A stretch of 5,577 nucleotides of DNA from Spirochaetales bacterium (GTDB taxonomy: Bacteria; Spirochaetota; Spirochaetia; SPDA01). The DNA is taken from assembly GCA_004525155.1 (NCBI GenBank), contig SPDA01000172.1, positions 1-5,577 on the forward strand, given 5' to 3'. A model generated the notes under the pieces. That model was not told the origin of the DNA, ran no database searches, and saw only the letters and a list, made by a program, of their open reading frames with translations. The position numbers and the translations under genes were made by a program. Of the stretch, positions 1-5,577 are shown piece after piece; within the stretch, counting starts at the first letter, position 1; each line of letters opens with the position of its first letter.

Positions 1-201
1 CCCCGCCTCCATGGAATTGCGGGTTCTTGTGCTCTGCTCGAAAAACATCATGAACAGGGTCTTGTCCGGGAGCATCCTGTGCGGTTCTCCCAGGGCAAAC
101 CGTTTTTTAAGATCGATAGCCGTCTCGAAAACGGTGTCCAGTTCCAGCCTGGACCAGTCTTCCGTAGTGATAAAATGCTTTCCGTGAAACAATGTTTTCA
201 T
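1..201 (-). CDS. Carbamoyltransferase, N-terminal fragment (ornithine/acetylornithine carbamoyltransferase or YgeW-like), cut by the window edge
   Basis: An open frame of 67 codons begins with ATG at 199-201 and runs off the left edge without a stop. The protein starts MKTLFHGKHF and contains the segment EDWSRLELD (residues 14-22), which resembles the N-terminus of N-acetylornithine carbamoyltransferases. Residues 57-61 are STRTR, the carbamoyl-phosphate-binding motif of the aspartate/ornithine carbamoyltransferase family, preceded by a hydrophobic strand (TLFMMFF, 48-54). The visible part is only the start of the carbamoyl-phosphate domain; the amino-substrate domain lies outside. An AAGGGG site six bases upstream supports the start, and the gap to the preceding gene is 24 bases. 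In E. coli the carbamoyltransferase-family gene ygeW sits close to ygeY and xdhABC, so a comparable catabolic role is likely. The amino substrate cannot be told from this fragment. Family assignment is strong; subfamily is uncertain. Confidence 0.85.
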   Translation of the reverse strand, partial: MKTLFHGKHFITTEDWSRLELDTVFETAIDLKKRFALGEPHRMLPDKTLFMMFFEQSTRTRNSMEAG

Positions 202-207
202 TTTTTA

Positions 208-213
208 CCCCTT
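208..213 (-). promoter_or_regulatory. Ribosome binding site of the carbamoyltransferase gene
   Basis: Read on the minus strand, AAGGGG is followed by the six-base spacer TAAAAA and then ATG. It lies in the 24-base gap after the YgeY stop codon. It fixes the start of the left-edge gene. Confidence 0.6.
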
Positions 214-225
214 GCCTGCCGCCGG

Positions 226-1431
226 TCAGGCACCTTCTGCCATGGCGAGAACATAAGCCGCGTAAAAAGCGGATGCCTGTTCCAGATCCGATACCGGCAC
301 CCGCTCATCCGGCGCATGGGCCAGGACCTCGCTGCCGGGGCCGAATCCTATGCCCGGAATGCCGTATATGCCGTTTATGGTGACGCCGTTGGTGGAAAAA
401 GTCCATTTGTCGACCCGGGCGGGTCTGCCGTACAGTTCCTTGAACACGGACTTCCCCCGGATCACGGCCTCATGATCCTCCGGGAGTTTCCAGGTAGGAT
501 AATACTTTTCCATGCCGTATTCCAGTCCCGTGTAGGCCTTAGCCCTGTATTCAGGCACAAGCACTACCCCCCCTTCGCGGGCAGCCAGTTCCCTGATCTC
601 GGCAACGGCCTTTTCTTTTGTCTCACCCCAGGTGAGCCTTCTGTCGATATGGATTTTCGCAAAGTCCGCCACCGCGCAGAGGGATGGGCTGCCCGACACG
701 AACTGTGATACGGTAATGCTGCCCCTGCCGAGGAAGGCATCGTCCGCAAGCCGCGGGTTGAGCCCCTCTATGGCGAGGCAGACCCTCGATGCCATGTAGA
801 CTGCATTTCTGCCCCTCTCCGGCGCGGAACCGTGAGCCGACAATCCCTTGAAACGCACTTCCATTTCCATGCGGCCCCTCTGCCCGCGGTACACCCCGAG
901 GTTTGTGGGTTCCGTGGAAATAACCACCTGCGGCCTTAAATTCTCCTCCTCCACGAGGTATTTCCAGCACAGGCCGTCGCAGTCCTCCTCCATGACCGTT
1001 CCCGTACAATAGAGGGTAACATCCCCGCTGAGGTCAAGGTCCTTTACGATTCTGCCTGCCGTGACAAAAGCCGCGGCCCCGCCTTTCTGATCCACCGTGC
1101 CCCGGCCAAGCACATGCCCGTCTTTTACCGTTCCGCAGAAAGGGTCGAAGCTCCAGTTTTCCCGGTTTCCCACATCCACCGTATCGATATGCGCGTCGAG
1201 GGCAAGGATTCTTCTGCCGGCACCTATCCTGCCGAGCACATTGCCCAATCCGTCTATCCTTACTTCGTCAAACCCGGCTTCCTCCATCTGCCGCTTAAGC
1301 TCTTCCGCAGTCTCCTTTTCTCCGCAGCTCAGCGAGGGCAGCCGCACAAGTCTGGACAGATTCTCCGCCGTGTAGCCGGCATACTCTTTCGATTTATCGG
1401 TTATCCTTTGCAGCAGGTCCCTGTCAGCCAT
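226..1431 (-). CDS. ygeY: YgeY-family M20 metallohydrolase (selenium metabolism-linked putative hydrolase)
   Basis: A 401-residue zinc-type amidohydrolase/peptidase of the M20 (ArgE/DapE) family, close to the E. coli YgeY length of about 403. Numbering from ATG at 1431, the metal and catalytic set is present: H81 and D83 in DAHIDT, bridging D114 in GRGTVDQ, E148 (general base) and E149 in MEEDCDG, E174 in STEPTN, and H372 in AHAPDE. The dimerisation-domain His is H200 in SAHGSAPERG. Stretches such as EEDCDGLCW, VYRGQRGRME, DRRLTWGET and DKWTFSTNGV are typical of YgeY and separate it from DapE or ArgE. There is no signal peptide, so it is cytoplasmic. Its ATG lies inside the end of the xdhB-like gene (8-base overlap, ATGGCTGA), implying translational coupling. 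A TTG at 1455 in the same frame would add eight residues, but the purine-rich site at 1435-1447 lies inside that extension and serves the ATG. The exact substrate is not established; a ureido or amide intermediate of purine breakdown is inferred from context. Confidence 0.93.
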   Translation of the reverse strand: MADRDLLQRITDKSKEYAGYTAENLSRLVRLPSLSCGEKETAEELKRQMEEAGFDEVRIDGLGNVLGRIGAGRRILALDAHIDTVDVGNRENWSFDPFCGTVKDGHVLGRGTVDQKGGAAAFVTAGRIVKDLDLSGDVTLYCTGTVMEEDCDGLCWKYLVEEENLRPQVVISTEPTNLGVYRGQRGRMEMEVRFKGLSAHGSAPERGRNAVYMASRVCLAIEGLNPRLADDAFLGRGSITVSQFVSGSPSLCAVADFAKIHIDRRLTWGETKEKAVAEIRELAAREGGVVLVPEYRAKAYTGLEYGMEKYYPTWKLPEDHEAVIRGKSVFKELYGRPARVDKWTFSTNGVTINGIYGIPGIGFGPGSEVLAHAPDERVPVSDLEQASAFYAAYVLAMAEGA

Positions 1432-3652
1432 GTGCTTCCTTCCTTCCGGTGACAATGTTAAAGAGCCTCTCGGTGGTCATGGGCGCCCTGTACGAAAGTT
1501 TTTTTCCTGGTACTGCACCGAGGGCGGCTTTCAGCAACGCGAAATAAACGCCGATTCCGTACATAAAGGGCGGCTCTCCCACGGCCTTGGAGTTTAGGAC
1601 CGCGTGAGGATTGGGAGCGTTCTCGAGGAACGCCACGGACAATTGTTCCGGTGAAAAGAACATATCCGGTATTTTATACGTACCCGCAGTCCCATTGAGA
1701 AGAAATCCATCATCCGTATACTCAAGCTCCTCCAGAGTCATCCAGCCGAGCCCCTGGGCCAGCCCTCCCTCCACCTGCCCCAGGTCCACCGTCCTGTTAA
1801 TACTGCTGCCGGAATCGTGAACAATACAGACCCTGTCGATGGCATAGGTGCCGAGCAGGCAGTCAACCGTAACTTCCAGGAAAGCTGAACCGTAGACATG
1901 ATACGCGAAAGGTTTACCTTTTTCAGTTTTCCTGTCGAAATATATTTCCGGCGTGGCGTAATGGGCCTCGGCGGACAGGTTGATCCGCTTCGCGTAGGCA
2001 AGGCTGACCGCCTCCTCCCAGGACAAAGTTCCGTCCGCAAACCTGCGTCCTTCCTCAGTCCCTGCAAAAGCCGCGCGCAGCCCTTCGAGAATCTGCTCGC
2101 AGGCAATCTGCGCTGCCCTGCCGTTTAAGTCCGAGCCGGTGCTAGCCGCAGTGGGGGATGTGTCGGCGACCCTGGTGGTGTTGGTACTCTCAATCCGGAT
2201 TTTTTTATCCGGCAGGGAAAGGGTCCGTGCCACGATGTCAACGATCTTCTGGTTCACCCCCTGGCCCATTTCCACCGCACCCGTACTCACGCCTACGCTG
2301 CCGTCCAGGTACACATGGACCAGCGACCTTGCCTGGTTTAAAATGATGTTTGTAAAAGAAATACCGAAACAAACGGGCATGAAGGCATAACCTTTTTGGT
2401 GTCTGCCGCTCCGCCCGTTGAAAACGCTTATTTCCGCAATTAATTCATCCGTCCTGAAACGGTTTTCGAGTTCCGCCCTGCACCTGCGCGCATTACAGGC
2501 TGCGGCCTTCATGCCGTAGGGAAACTCGTCTCCTTCCTTCAGCAGGTTTATTTCCTGCAGTTTTTCAACCGGTATGCCCGTTCCTCGGGAAGCCTCAAAA
2601 AGCGCACACTCCATAACGAACATGGCCTGGGGCCCGCCGAACCCCCGAAAGGCGGTAAAAGGTGTAAGGTTCGTTCTGCAGCAGACAGCGGTGGCCCTGA
2701 CATTGGGAATGAAGTAGGAACCGGCCGCGTGGAACAGGCTCCTTTCCAGGATGGCTGTGGAGAGGTCCGCGGCCGCTCCGGAGTTCTGATAGAGAAAAAC
2801 CTTATAAGCGAGAATCTTCCCGTCACTGTCAAGGCCGATAGTGAAATCCGAAGAATAGGGGTGCCGTTTACCCGTTACACGGAGATCTTCGGAACGCCGC
2901 AGCACAAGCTTGACAGGCCTGCCGGTTTTCTGTACGCCCACGGCAGCCAGGGCTGCCCAGGCGTTTGCCTGATCCTCCTTGCCGCCGAAGCCGCCCCCTA
3001 TGCGCCGCACATCAACCTCCACCTGGTTCATGGAAACGCCGAGGACCCTTGCCGTCACCTTCTGGACCGTGGTCGGCGCCTGGGTCGAGGAAAGCACCCT
3101 GAAGCTGTTCCCCTCGCCGGGAAACGCAACGGCTGCCTGGCCTTCCATGTAGAAATGCTCCTGGCCTCCGGATTCCGCGGAGCCGGAAAAAACGTACGCG
3201 CAGCCTTCAAGCGCGCCGTCAGGATTCCCCAGCTGAAATGTGCGCGGGGGAGCGAGAACCCGGCCGAGGGCATAGGCCTGCCTCGGATCGATAACCGGTT
3301 TTTCGGCATCCGTTTCGAGGATGATCTTTTTAACCGCATCCCTGGCCTGTTTTTCGTTTTCCGCATACACCGCGGCAATGGGCTGCCCGTAAAAATGGAT
3401 TTCGGAAGAGGCAAGAAGTTCTTCGTCCAGAATGATGGTGCCTATCTGGTTTTCGCCTTCCAGGTCCTTTGCGGTAACAACAGCTTTTACCCCGGGCATG
3501 CCCGCAGCCGCCTCCGCAGACAGATGCCGAATCCGGCCGGCCGCGATCTTCGAAAACAGCACCGCGCAGATGAGTGTTTCCGGCGGAAGGGGAACATCGT
3601 CCGTGAATACTGATTTACCTGTTACATGAAGTTCCACATCTTTCGTTATCAC
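1424..3652 (-). CDS. xdhB: Xanthine dehydrogenase, molybdopterin-binding subunit
   Basis: A 742-residue catalytic subunit of a xanthine oxidase-family molybdenum hydroxylase, which hydroxylates hypoxanthine/xanthine using water and passes electrons to the FeS/FAD partner. It aligns well by eye with the R. capsulatus XdhB chain (about 777 residues). The a/b hammerhead domain is at about 1-130 (HVTGKSVFTDD, HFYGQPIAAV) and the Mo-binding domains follow. Active-site residues by bovine numbering are Q191 (Gln767, SSTQAP), E226 (Glu802, GGGFGGKE), R304 (Arg880, LERSLFH), F338 (Phe914, FRGFGGPQ), F433 (Phe1009, FGISFT), A502-A503 (Ala1078/1079, SPTAAS) and base E693 (Glu1261, VGEPP). EMGQG at 461-465 contacts the cofactor. 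Spacing E226-R304-F338 (78 and 34) equals that in the known enzymes. The start is GTG at 3652, which overlaps the upstream stop by four bases (GTGA) and has a strong GGGGGAGGGG site. Gene letters differ between species: this corresponds to xdhA in E. coli and xdhB in Rhodobacter. No stop, frameshift or missing domain is seen. Confidence 0.95.
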   Translation of the reverse strand: MITKDVELHVTGKSVFTDDVPLPPETLICAVLFSKIAAGRIRHLSAEAAAGMPGVKAVVTAKDLEGENQIGTIILDEELLASSEIHFYGQPIAAVYAENEKQARDAVKKIILETDAEKPVIDPRQAYALGRVLAPPRTFQLGNPDGALEGCAYVFSGSAESGGQEHFYMEGQAAVAFPGEGNSFRVLSSTQAPTTVQKVTARVLGVSMNQVEVDVRRIGGGFGGKEDQANAWAALAAVGVQKTGRPVKLVLRRSEDLRVTGKRHPYSSDFTIGLDSDGKILAYKVFLYQNSGAAADLSTAILERSLFHAAGSYFIPNVRATAVCCRTNLTPFTAFRGFGGPQAMFVMECALFEASRGTGIPVEKLQEINLLKEGDEFPYGMKAAACNARRCRAELENRFRTDELIAEISVFNGRSGRHQKGYAFMPVCFGISFTNIILNQARSLVHVYLDGSVGVSTGAVEMGQGVNQKIVDIVARTLSLPDKKIRIESTNTTRVADTSPTAASTGSDLNGRAAQIACEQILEGLRAAFAGTEEGRRFADGTLSWEEAVSLAYAKRINLSAEAHYATPEIYFDRKTEKGKPFAYHVYGSAFLEVTVDCLLGTYAIDRVCIVHDSGSSINRTVDLGQVEGGLAQGLGWMTLEELEYTDDGFLLNGTAGTYKIPDMFFSPEQLSVAFLENAPNPHAVLNSKAVGEPPFMYGIGVYFALLKAALGAVPGKKLSYRAPMTTERLFNIVTGRKEAHG
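1435..1447 (-). promoter_or_regulatory. Ribosome binding site of ygeY, built from a GGAA repeat
   Basis: On the minus strand this reads GGAAGGAAGGAAG, followed by CAC and the ATG at 1431. The AGGAAGG core is six bases from the ATG, which decides for ATG over the upstream in-frame TTG. The same bases encode the C-terminal residues of the preceding Mo-binding subunit. Confidence 0.65.
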
Positions 3653-5112
3653 TGCTTTCCCCTCCCCCGGACAAGGGTTTCATAATCGAGCCTGTCCGGA
3701 AAAAGTTTTAGAAAATGGGCATAGAGGAGGCGGACCGCCAGGGCGCCCTTGTAGGAAGCGGAACCCCGGACATCGGATATGGGAGCTATCTCCCCCTGCA
3801 GTACGCCGGATGCTTTCCGCAGCATGCCGCTCCCGATCTTTTTTCCGGCAAGAAAAGCGGACACCCCTGCCGCATAAAATGGAACCGGCGCCACGCCGCC
3901 GAAAGCGAGACTCACATCCTTTATAACGCCGCCTTGAGCGGTAAGGCAGATCGCGGAATTGCAGCCGGCTATATCGAGTCTTTCCCTCCTGGAAACCTTC
4001 TCGAAATTCCAGTCCGAGCCGCCTGCAGGTTTGGGTATGATTATCGTTTTTAAAAGCTCTCCTGCCCGCATATCGAGCTTCTTGTAGCCCAGGAAGAATT
4101 CCTTCAGCCGGACGCGCCGGGAGCCTTCCGGCCCGTCTAAAAGAACCTCAGCGTTCATAGCAAGGAGAAGCACGCTCAAGTCCCCGATGGGGGAGGCGTT
4201 GACGATGTTCCCGCCCAGGGTGGCGCGGTTGCGCAGGATTGTTGAAGACACAAGGAGCAATTTTTCCCCGAGACCGGGGAAAAGCCGGTTTAAAACGGGG
4301 CTTTTGCGGAAGTCCTCCACGGTTACACCGGCGCCGGTCATGAATGAATCCGGCGTCTCGTCAATGCCGCGGAAACCGTCAAGATCGGAAAGGAGAACCG
4401 TCTCAGCTTCCGGCAGTTCGTCCCCTTTCTGAATGTAGATATCCGTTCCTCCGGCTATAATTGTGCCATGTCCGGCAGATACCGTCACAGCCCTGCGCGG
4501 GGCACCTTTTCCAAGGGCTGCAAGTTTCTCACCTGCTGTAAGGAACCAGGACGGTACGAGCCCCATGCCCACCAGAAACGGAATATCCAGGGTCTTGCCT
4601 TCAAGTGAGTAAGAACATAGAAGGGCTTCAACCGCGCGTTTAATCGAAGCGTATCCTGTACATCTGCAGATATTTCCGTCCACGGAAACAAGCGCTCCCG
4701 TCCCGGACAGGGGTTCCCCGGAGAGAAGGTAGCCGGTAAACGAAACGATAAACCCGGGCGTACAAAAACCGCACTGGCTCGCTCCCTCGTCCGCAAAGGC
4801 CCGCTGCAGAGGGTTAAGCACCGGGATGCCGGTGCCGGGTTCCGTCATGCTTAAGCCCTCGATAGTGACAAGGTGCTTTCCATCAATCTCGCCGAAAGGC
4901 AGAAGGCAGGAAGTCATGGCACGGTAGCGGATTGCATCGCCTTCCGGCTCTCCGACGAGAACGGTACAGGCGCCGCATTCCCCTTCCCTGCAGCCCTCCT
5001 TGGTACCGGTCAAACCAAGATGTCTGCGCAGAACATCGAGCACCGTCAATGCCGGGGGCAGGGCGAGTTCCCGCACCCTATCGTTTAAAAGAAAGCGCAC
5101 GCTCTGTTTCAT
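3649..5112 (-). CDS. xdhA: Xanthine dehydrogenase, fused 2Fe-2S and FAD subunit
   Basis: A 487-residue electron-transfer subunit that takes electrons from the Mo centre through two 2Fe-2S clusters to FAD and then to NAD+ or another acceptor. Numbering from ATG at 5112, residues 1-75 are a plant-ferredoxin-type domain with C41, C46, C49 (GCREGECGAC) and C69. Residues 80-160 form the helical 2Fe-2S domain with C114, C117 (CGFC) and C149, C151 (CRC). A linker of about 45 residues leads to a CO-dehydrogenase-type FAD domain with AGGTD (220-224) and TLGGNIVNASPIGD (298-311). The FAD-domain C-terminus (about 380-485, with FGGVAPVP) completes it. Length and order match R. capsulatus XdhA (about 462); E. 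coli splits these parts over two genes. The RREDD segment near the flavin in bovine enzyme reads RRERLDIA here, so the final electron acceptor is not certain to be NAD+. A GTG at 5121 could add three residues, but it falls within the ribosome binding site of the ATG. It is coupled to the next gene by a four-base overlap. Confidence 0.95.
   Translation of the reverse strand: MKQSVRFLLNDRVRELALPPALTVLDVLRRHLGLTGTKEGCREGECGACTVLVGEPEGDAIRYRAMTSCLLPFGEIDGKHLVTIEGLSMTEPGTGIPVLNPLQRAFADEGASQCGFCTPGFIVSFTGYLLSGEPLSGTGALVSVDGNICRCTGYASIKRAVEALLCSYSLEGKTLDIPFLVGMGLVPSWFLTAGEKLAALGKGAPRRAVTVSAGHGTIIAGGTDIYIQKGDELPEAETVLLSDLDGFRGIDETPDSFMTGAGVTVEDFRKSPVLNRLFPGLGEKLLLVSSTILRNRATLGGNIVNASPIGDLSVLLLAMNAEVLLDGPEGSRRVRLKEFFLGYKKLDMRAGELLKTIIIPKPAGGSDWNFEKVSRRERLDIAGCNSAICLTAQGGVIKDVSLAFGGVAPVPFYAAGVSAFLAGKKIGSGMLRKASGVLQGEIAPISDVRGSASYKGALAVRLLYAHFLKLFPDRLDYETLVRGRGKQ
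3659..3668 (-). promoter_or_regulatory. Ribosome binding site of the Mo-binding subunit gene
   Basis: GGGGGAGGGG on the minus strand, followed by the six-base spacer AAAGCA and the GTG at 3652. It lies inside the last codons of the upstream FeS/FAD subunit gene and supports a GTG start that overlaps the preceding TGA. Confidence 0.6.
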
Positions 5113-5118
5113 TGGCTT

Positions 5119-5127
5119 CACCCCCTC
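5119..5127 (-). promoter_or_regulatory. Ribosome binding site of the FeS/FAD subunit gene
   Basis: GAGGGGGTG on the minus strand, six bases (AAGCCA) before the ATG at 5112. It lies in the short gap after the XdhC-type stop codon. Because it contains the alternative GTG at 5121, it favours the ATG as the real start. Confidence 0.6.
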
Positions 5128-5146
5128 TTTTGGGTCAGGTGTGAAA

Positions 5147-5577
5147 TTACCCGTCCCTCACATGGATGACCGCATCCATTCCCTGCTGTACCGCAAGTAT
5201 CTCCGCCGCCACAGCGAGGGCTATCTCATGTGGTTTTCCAGTGCCTATATTCAAGCCGCAGGGTGTGTAAATATTTTCCGGATGGAACCCGCCGGGCAGG
5301 TCTTTTTCCAGACTCGATAAAAAATGCTGTTTCTTCTTTCTCGAAGCTATGACGCCAAGATACCTGGGAGAAGGACTATGTTCCAGCACGGCCTTCATGA
5401 TCCGGTAATCAATCTCAGGTGAATAGCTCGCCACGATAATATACGGTTCTCCCCGCAGGAGGCCTGGAATGTCCTTTACGGAAAAAAGCCTCGCCGTAAC
5501 CCCCGGCAGCCGGGGAAAACTGTTTACATAATCCTCCCTGTCGTCATACACGGCTACCGAAAAATCAAGGGGCGACA
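5147..5577 (-). CDS. xdhC: XdhC/CoxI-family molybdenum hydroxylase maturation factor, C-terminal part
   Basis: The frame is open to the right edge, so the start lies outside; 142 residues and a TAA stop are visible. This is the Rossmann-like C-terminal domain of XdhC. Residues 9-18 of the visible part, VYDDREDYVN, are the end of the second beta strand with its acidic turn (family pattern V.D.R.e..N). YLGVIASRKK at 72-81 corresponds to the family's YIGviGSrrK, and TPCGLNIG (104-111) with EIALAVAAEI (117-126) corresponds to the conserved PiGLdIGa..p.EIA.si.AEi. XdhC-type proteins bind the molybdenum cofactor, protect it during sulfuration and hand it to the large subunit; they are not part of the finished enzyme. 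Its position 34 bases upstream of the FeS/FAD gene fits a dedicated chaperone for this enzyme. The usual residue before GLdIG is aliphatic; here it is Cys106. A GTG at 5551 is in frame but sits inside the conserved domain and is not the start. Confidence 0.88.
   Translation of the reverse strand, partial: SPLDFSVAVYDDREDYVNSFPRLPGVTARLFSVKDIPGLLRGEPYIIVASYSPEIDYRIMKAVLEHSPSPRYLGVIASRKKKQHFLSSLEKDLPGGFHPENIYTPCGLNIGTGKPHEIALAVAAEILAVQQGMDAVIHVRDG

Larger units (their letters stand above)
226..5577 (-). other. Probable single operon: XdhC – FeS/FAD – Mo subunit – YgeY – carbamoyltransferase (continues at both edges)
   Basis: All five genes point the same way with gaps of 34, -4, -8 and 24 bases. 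None of the gaps is long enough for a separate promoter plus terminator, and no hairpin followed by a T-run was found in them. Two junctions are stop/start overlaps that imply translational coupling. The operon promoter must lie to the right of the window. The carbamoyltransferase at 1-201 is also part of it. Confidence 0.8.

Noticed and set aside
79..708. A 209-codon open frame on the plus strand across the carbamoyltransferase and ygeY
   Set aside because: It is antisense to two well-supported genes, has no recognisable domain, and runs across their junction. GC-rich codon use on the opposite strand explains it.
1429..1455. TTG at 1455 as the ygeY start
   Set aside because: It would put the strong purine-rich ribosome binding site inside the gene and add eight residues with no counterpart in YgeY.
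2729..3613. A 294-codon open frame on the plus strand
   Set aside because: It lies wholly antisense to the conserved Mo subunit and its translation shows no family motif; a shadow frame.
1424..3652. A His in SAEAHYATP where bovine and Rhodobacter enzymes have Phe (SATGFY.TP), first taken as loss of the pocket Phe1009
   Set aside because: Counting residues places Phe1009 in FGISFT and Phe914 in RGFGG; both are conserved here. The His is at a position not known to contact substrate.
1424..5112. In-frame TGA (selenocysteine) in the hydroxylase subunits
   Set aside because: No internal stop codon interrupts either frame. Any selenium would be a bound labile form, not selenocysteine.
5110..5121. 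GTG at 5121 as the FeS/FAD subunit start
   Set aside because: The GTG is part of the GAGGGGGTG site that is correctly spaced for the ATG at 5112. The difference is only three residues, so it remains possible.
5147..5551. A complete 134-residue protein starting with GTG at 5551
   Set aside because: The frame stays open to the window edge and the GTG is inside the conserved Rossmann strand of XdhC, so this is a truncated view of a longer gene.

Overview
The window is one tightly packed stretch of minus-strand genes, all transcribed from high to low coordinates. In transcription order they are: the C-terminal part of an XdhC/CoxI-family maturation factor (runs off the right edge); a fused 2Fe-2S/FAD subunit of a molybdenum hydroxylase; its molybdopterin-binding subunit; a YgeY-type M20-family metallohydrolase; and the first 67 residues of a carbamoyltransferase (runs off the left edge). 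Gaps are 34, -4, -8 and 24 bases, so the five genes almost certainly form one operon. I see no promoter, terminator, RNA gene, mobile element, CRISPR array or long repeat. There is no stretch over 300 bases without a gene.

The hydroxylase is recognisably a xanthine dehydrogenase. The molybdenum subunit keeps the residues equivalent to bovine Gln767, Glu802, Arg880, Phe914, Phe1009, Ala1078/Ala1079 and Glu1261. Its partner has eight cysteines for two 2Fe-2S clusters followed by a CO-dehydrogenase-type FAD domain. This is the Rhodobacter capsulatus two-gene layout (FeS+FAD on one chain, Mo on another), not the three-gene layout of E. coli xdhABC.

The downstream pair matches the logic of the E. 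coli xdhABC-ygeW-ygeX-ygeY-hyuA-yqeA region. YgeY is a family known to co-occur with selenium-dependent molybdenum hydroxylases. A carbamoyltransferase next to it suggests that a ureido or carbamoylated breakdown product is phosphorolysed to carbamoyl phosphate. My overall reading is an anaerobic purine (xanthine/urate) degradation operon, possibly with a selenium-dependent hydroxylase. The genes seen fit this, but the selenium link and the final steps are inference.

The host cannot be named from the sequence. Moderately high GC, strong purine-rich Shine-Dalgarno sites, GTG starts and frequent AGG/ATA codons fit an anaerobic Clostridia-type bacterium, but other anaerobes are possible.
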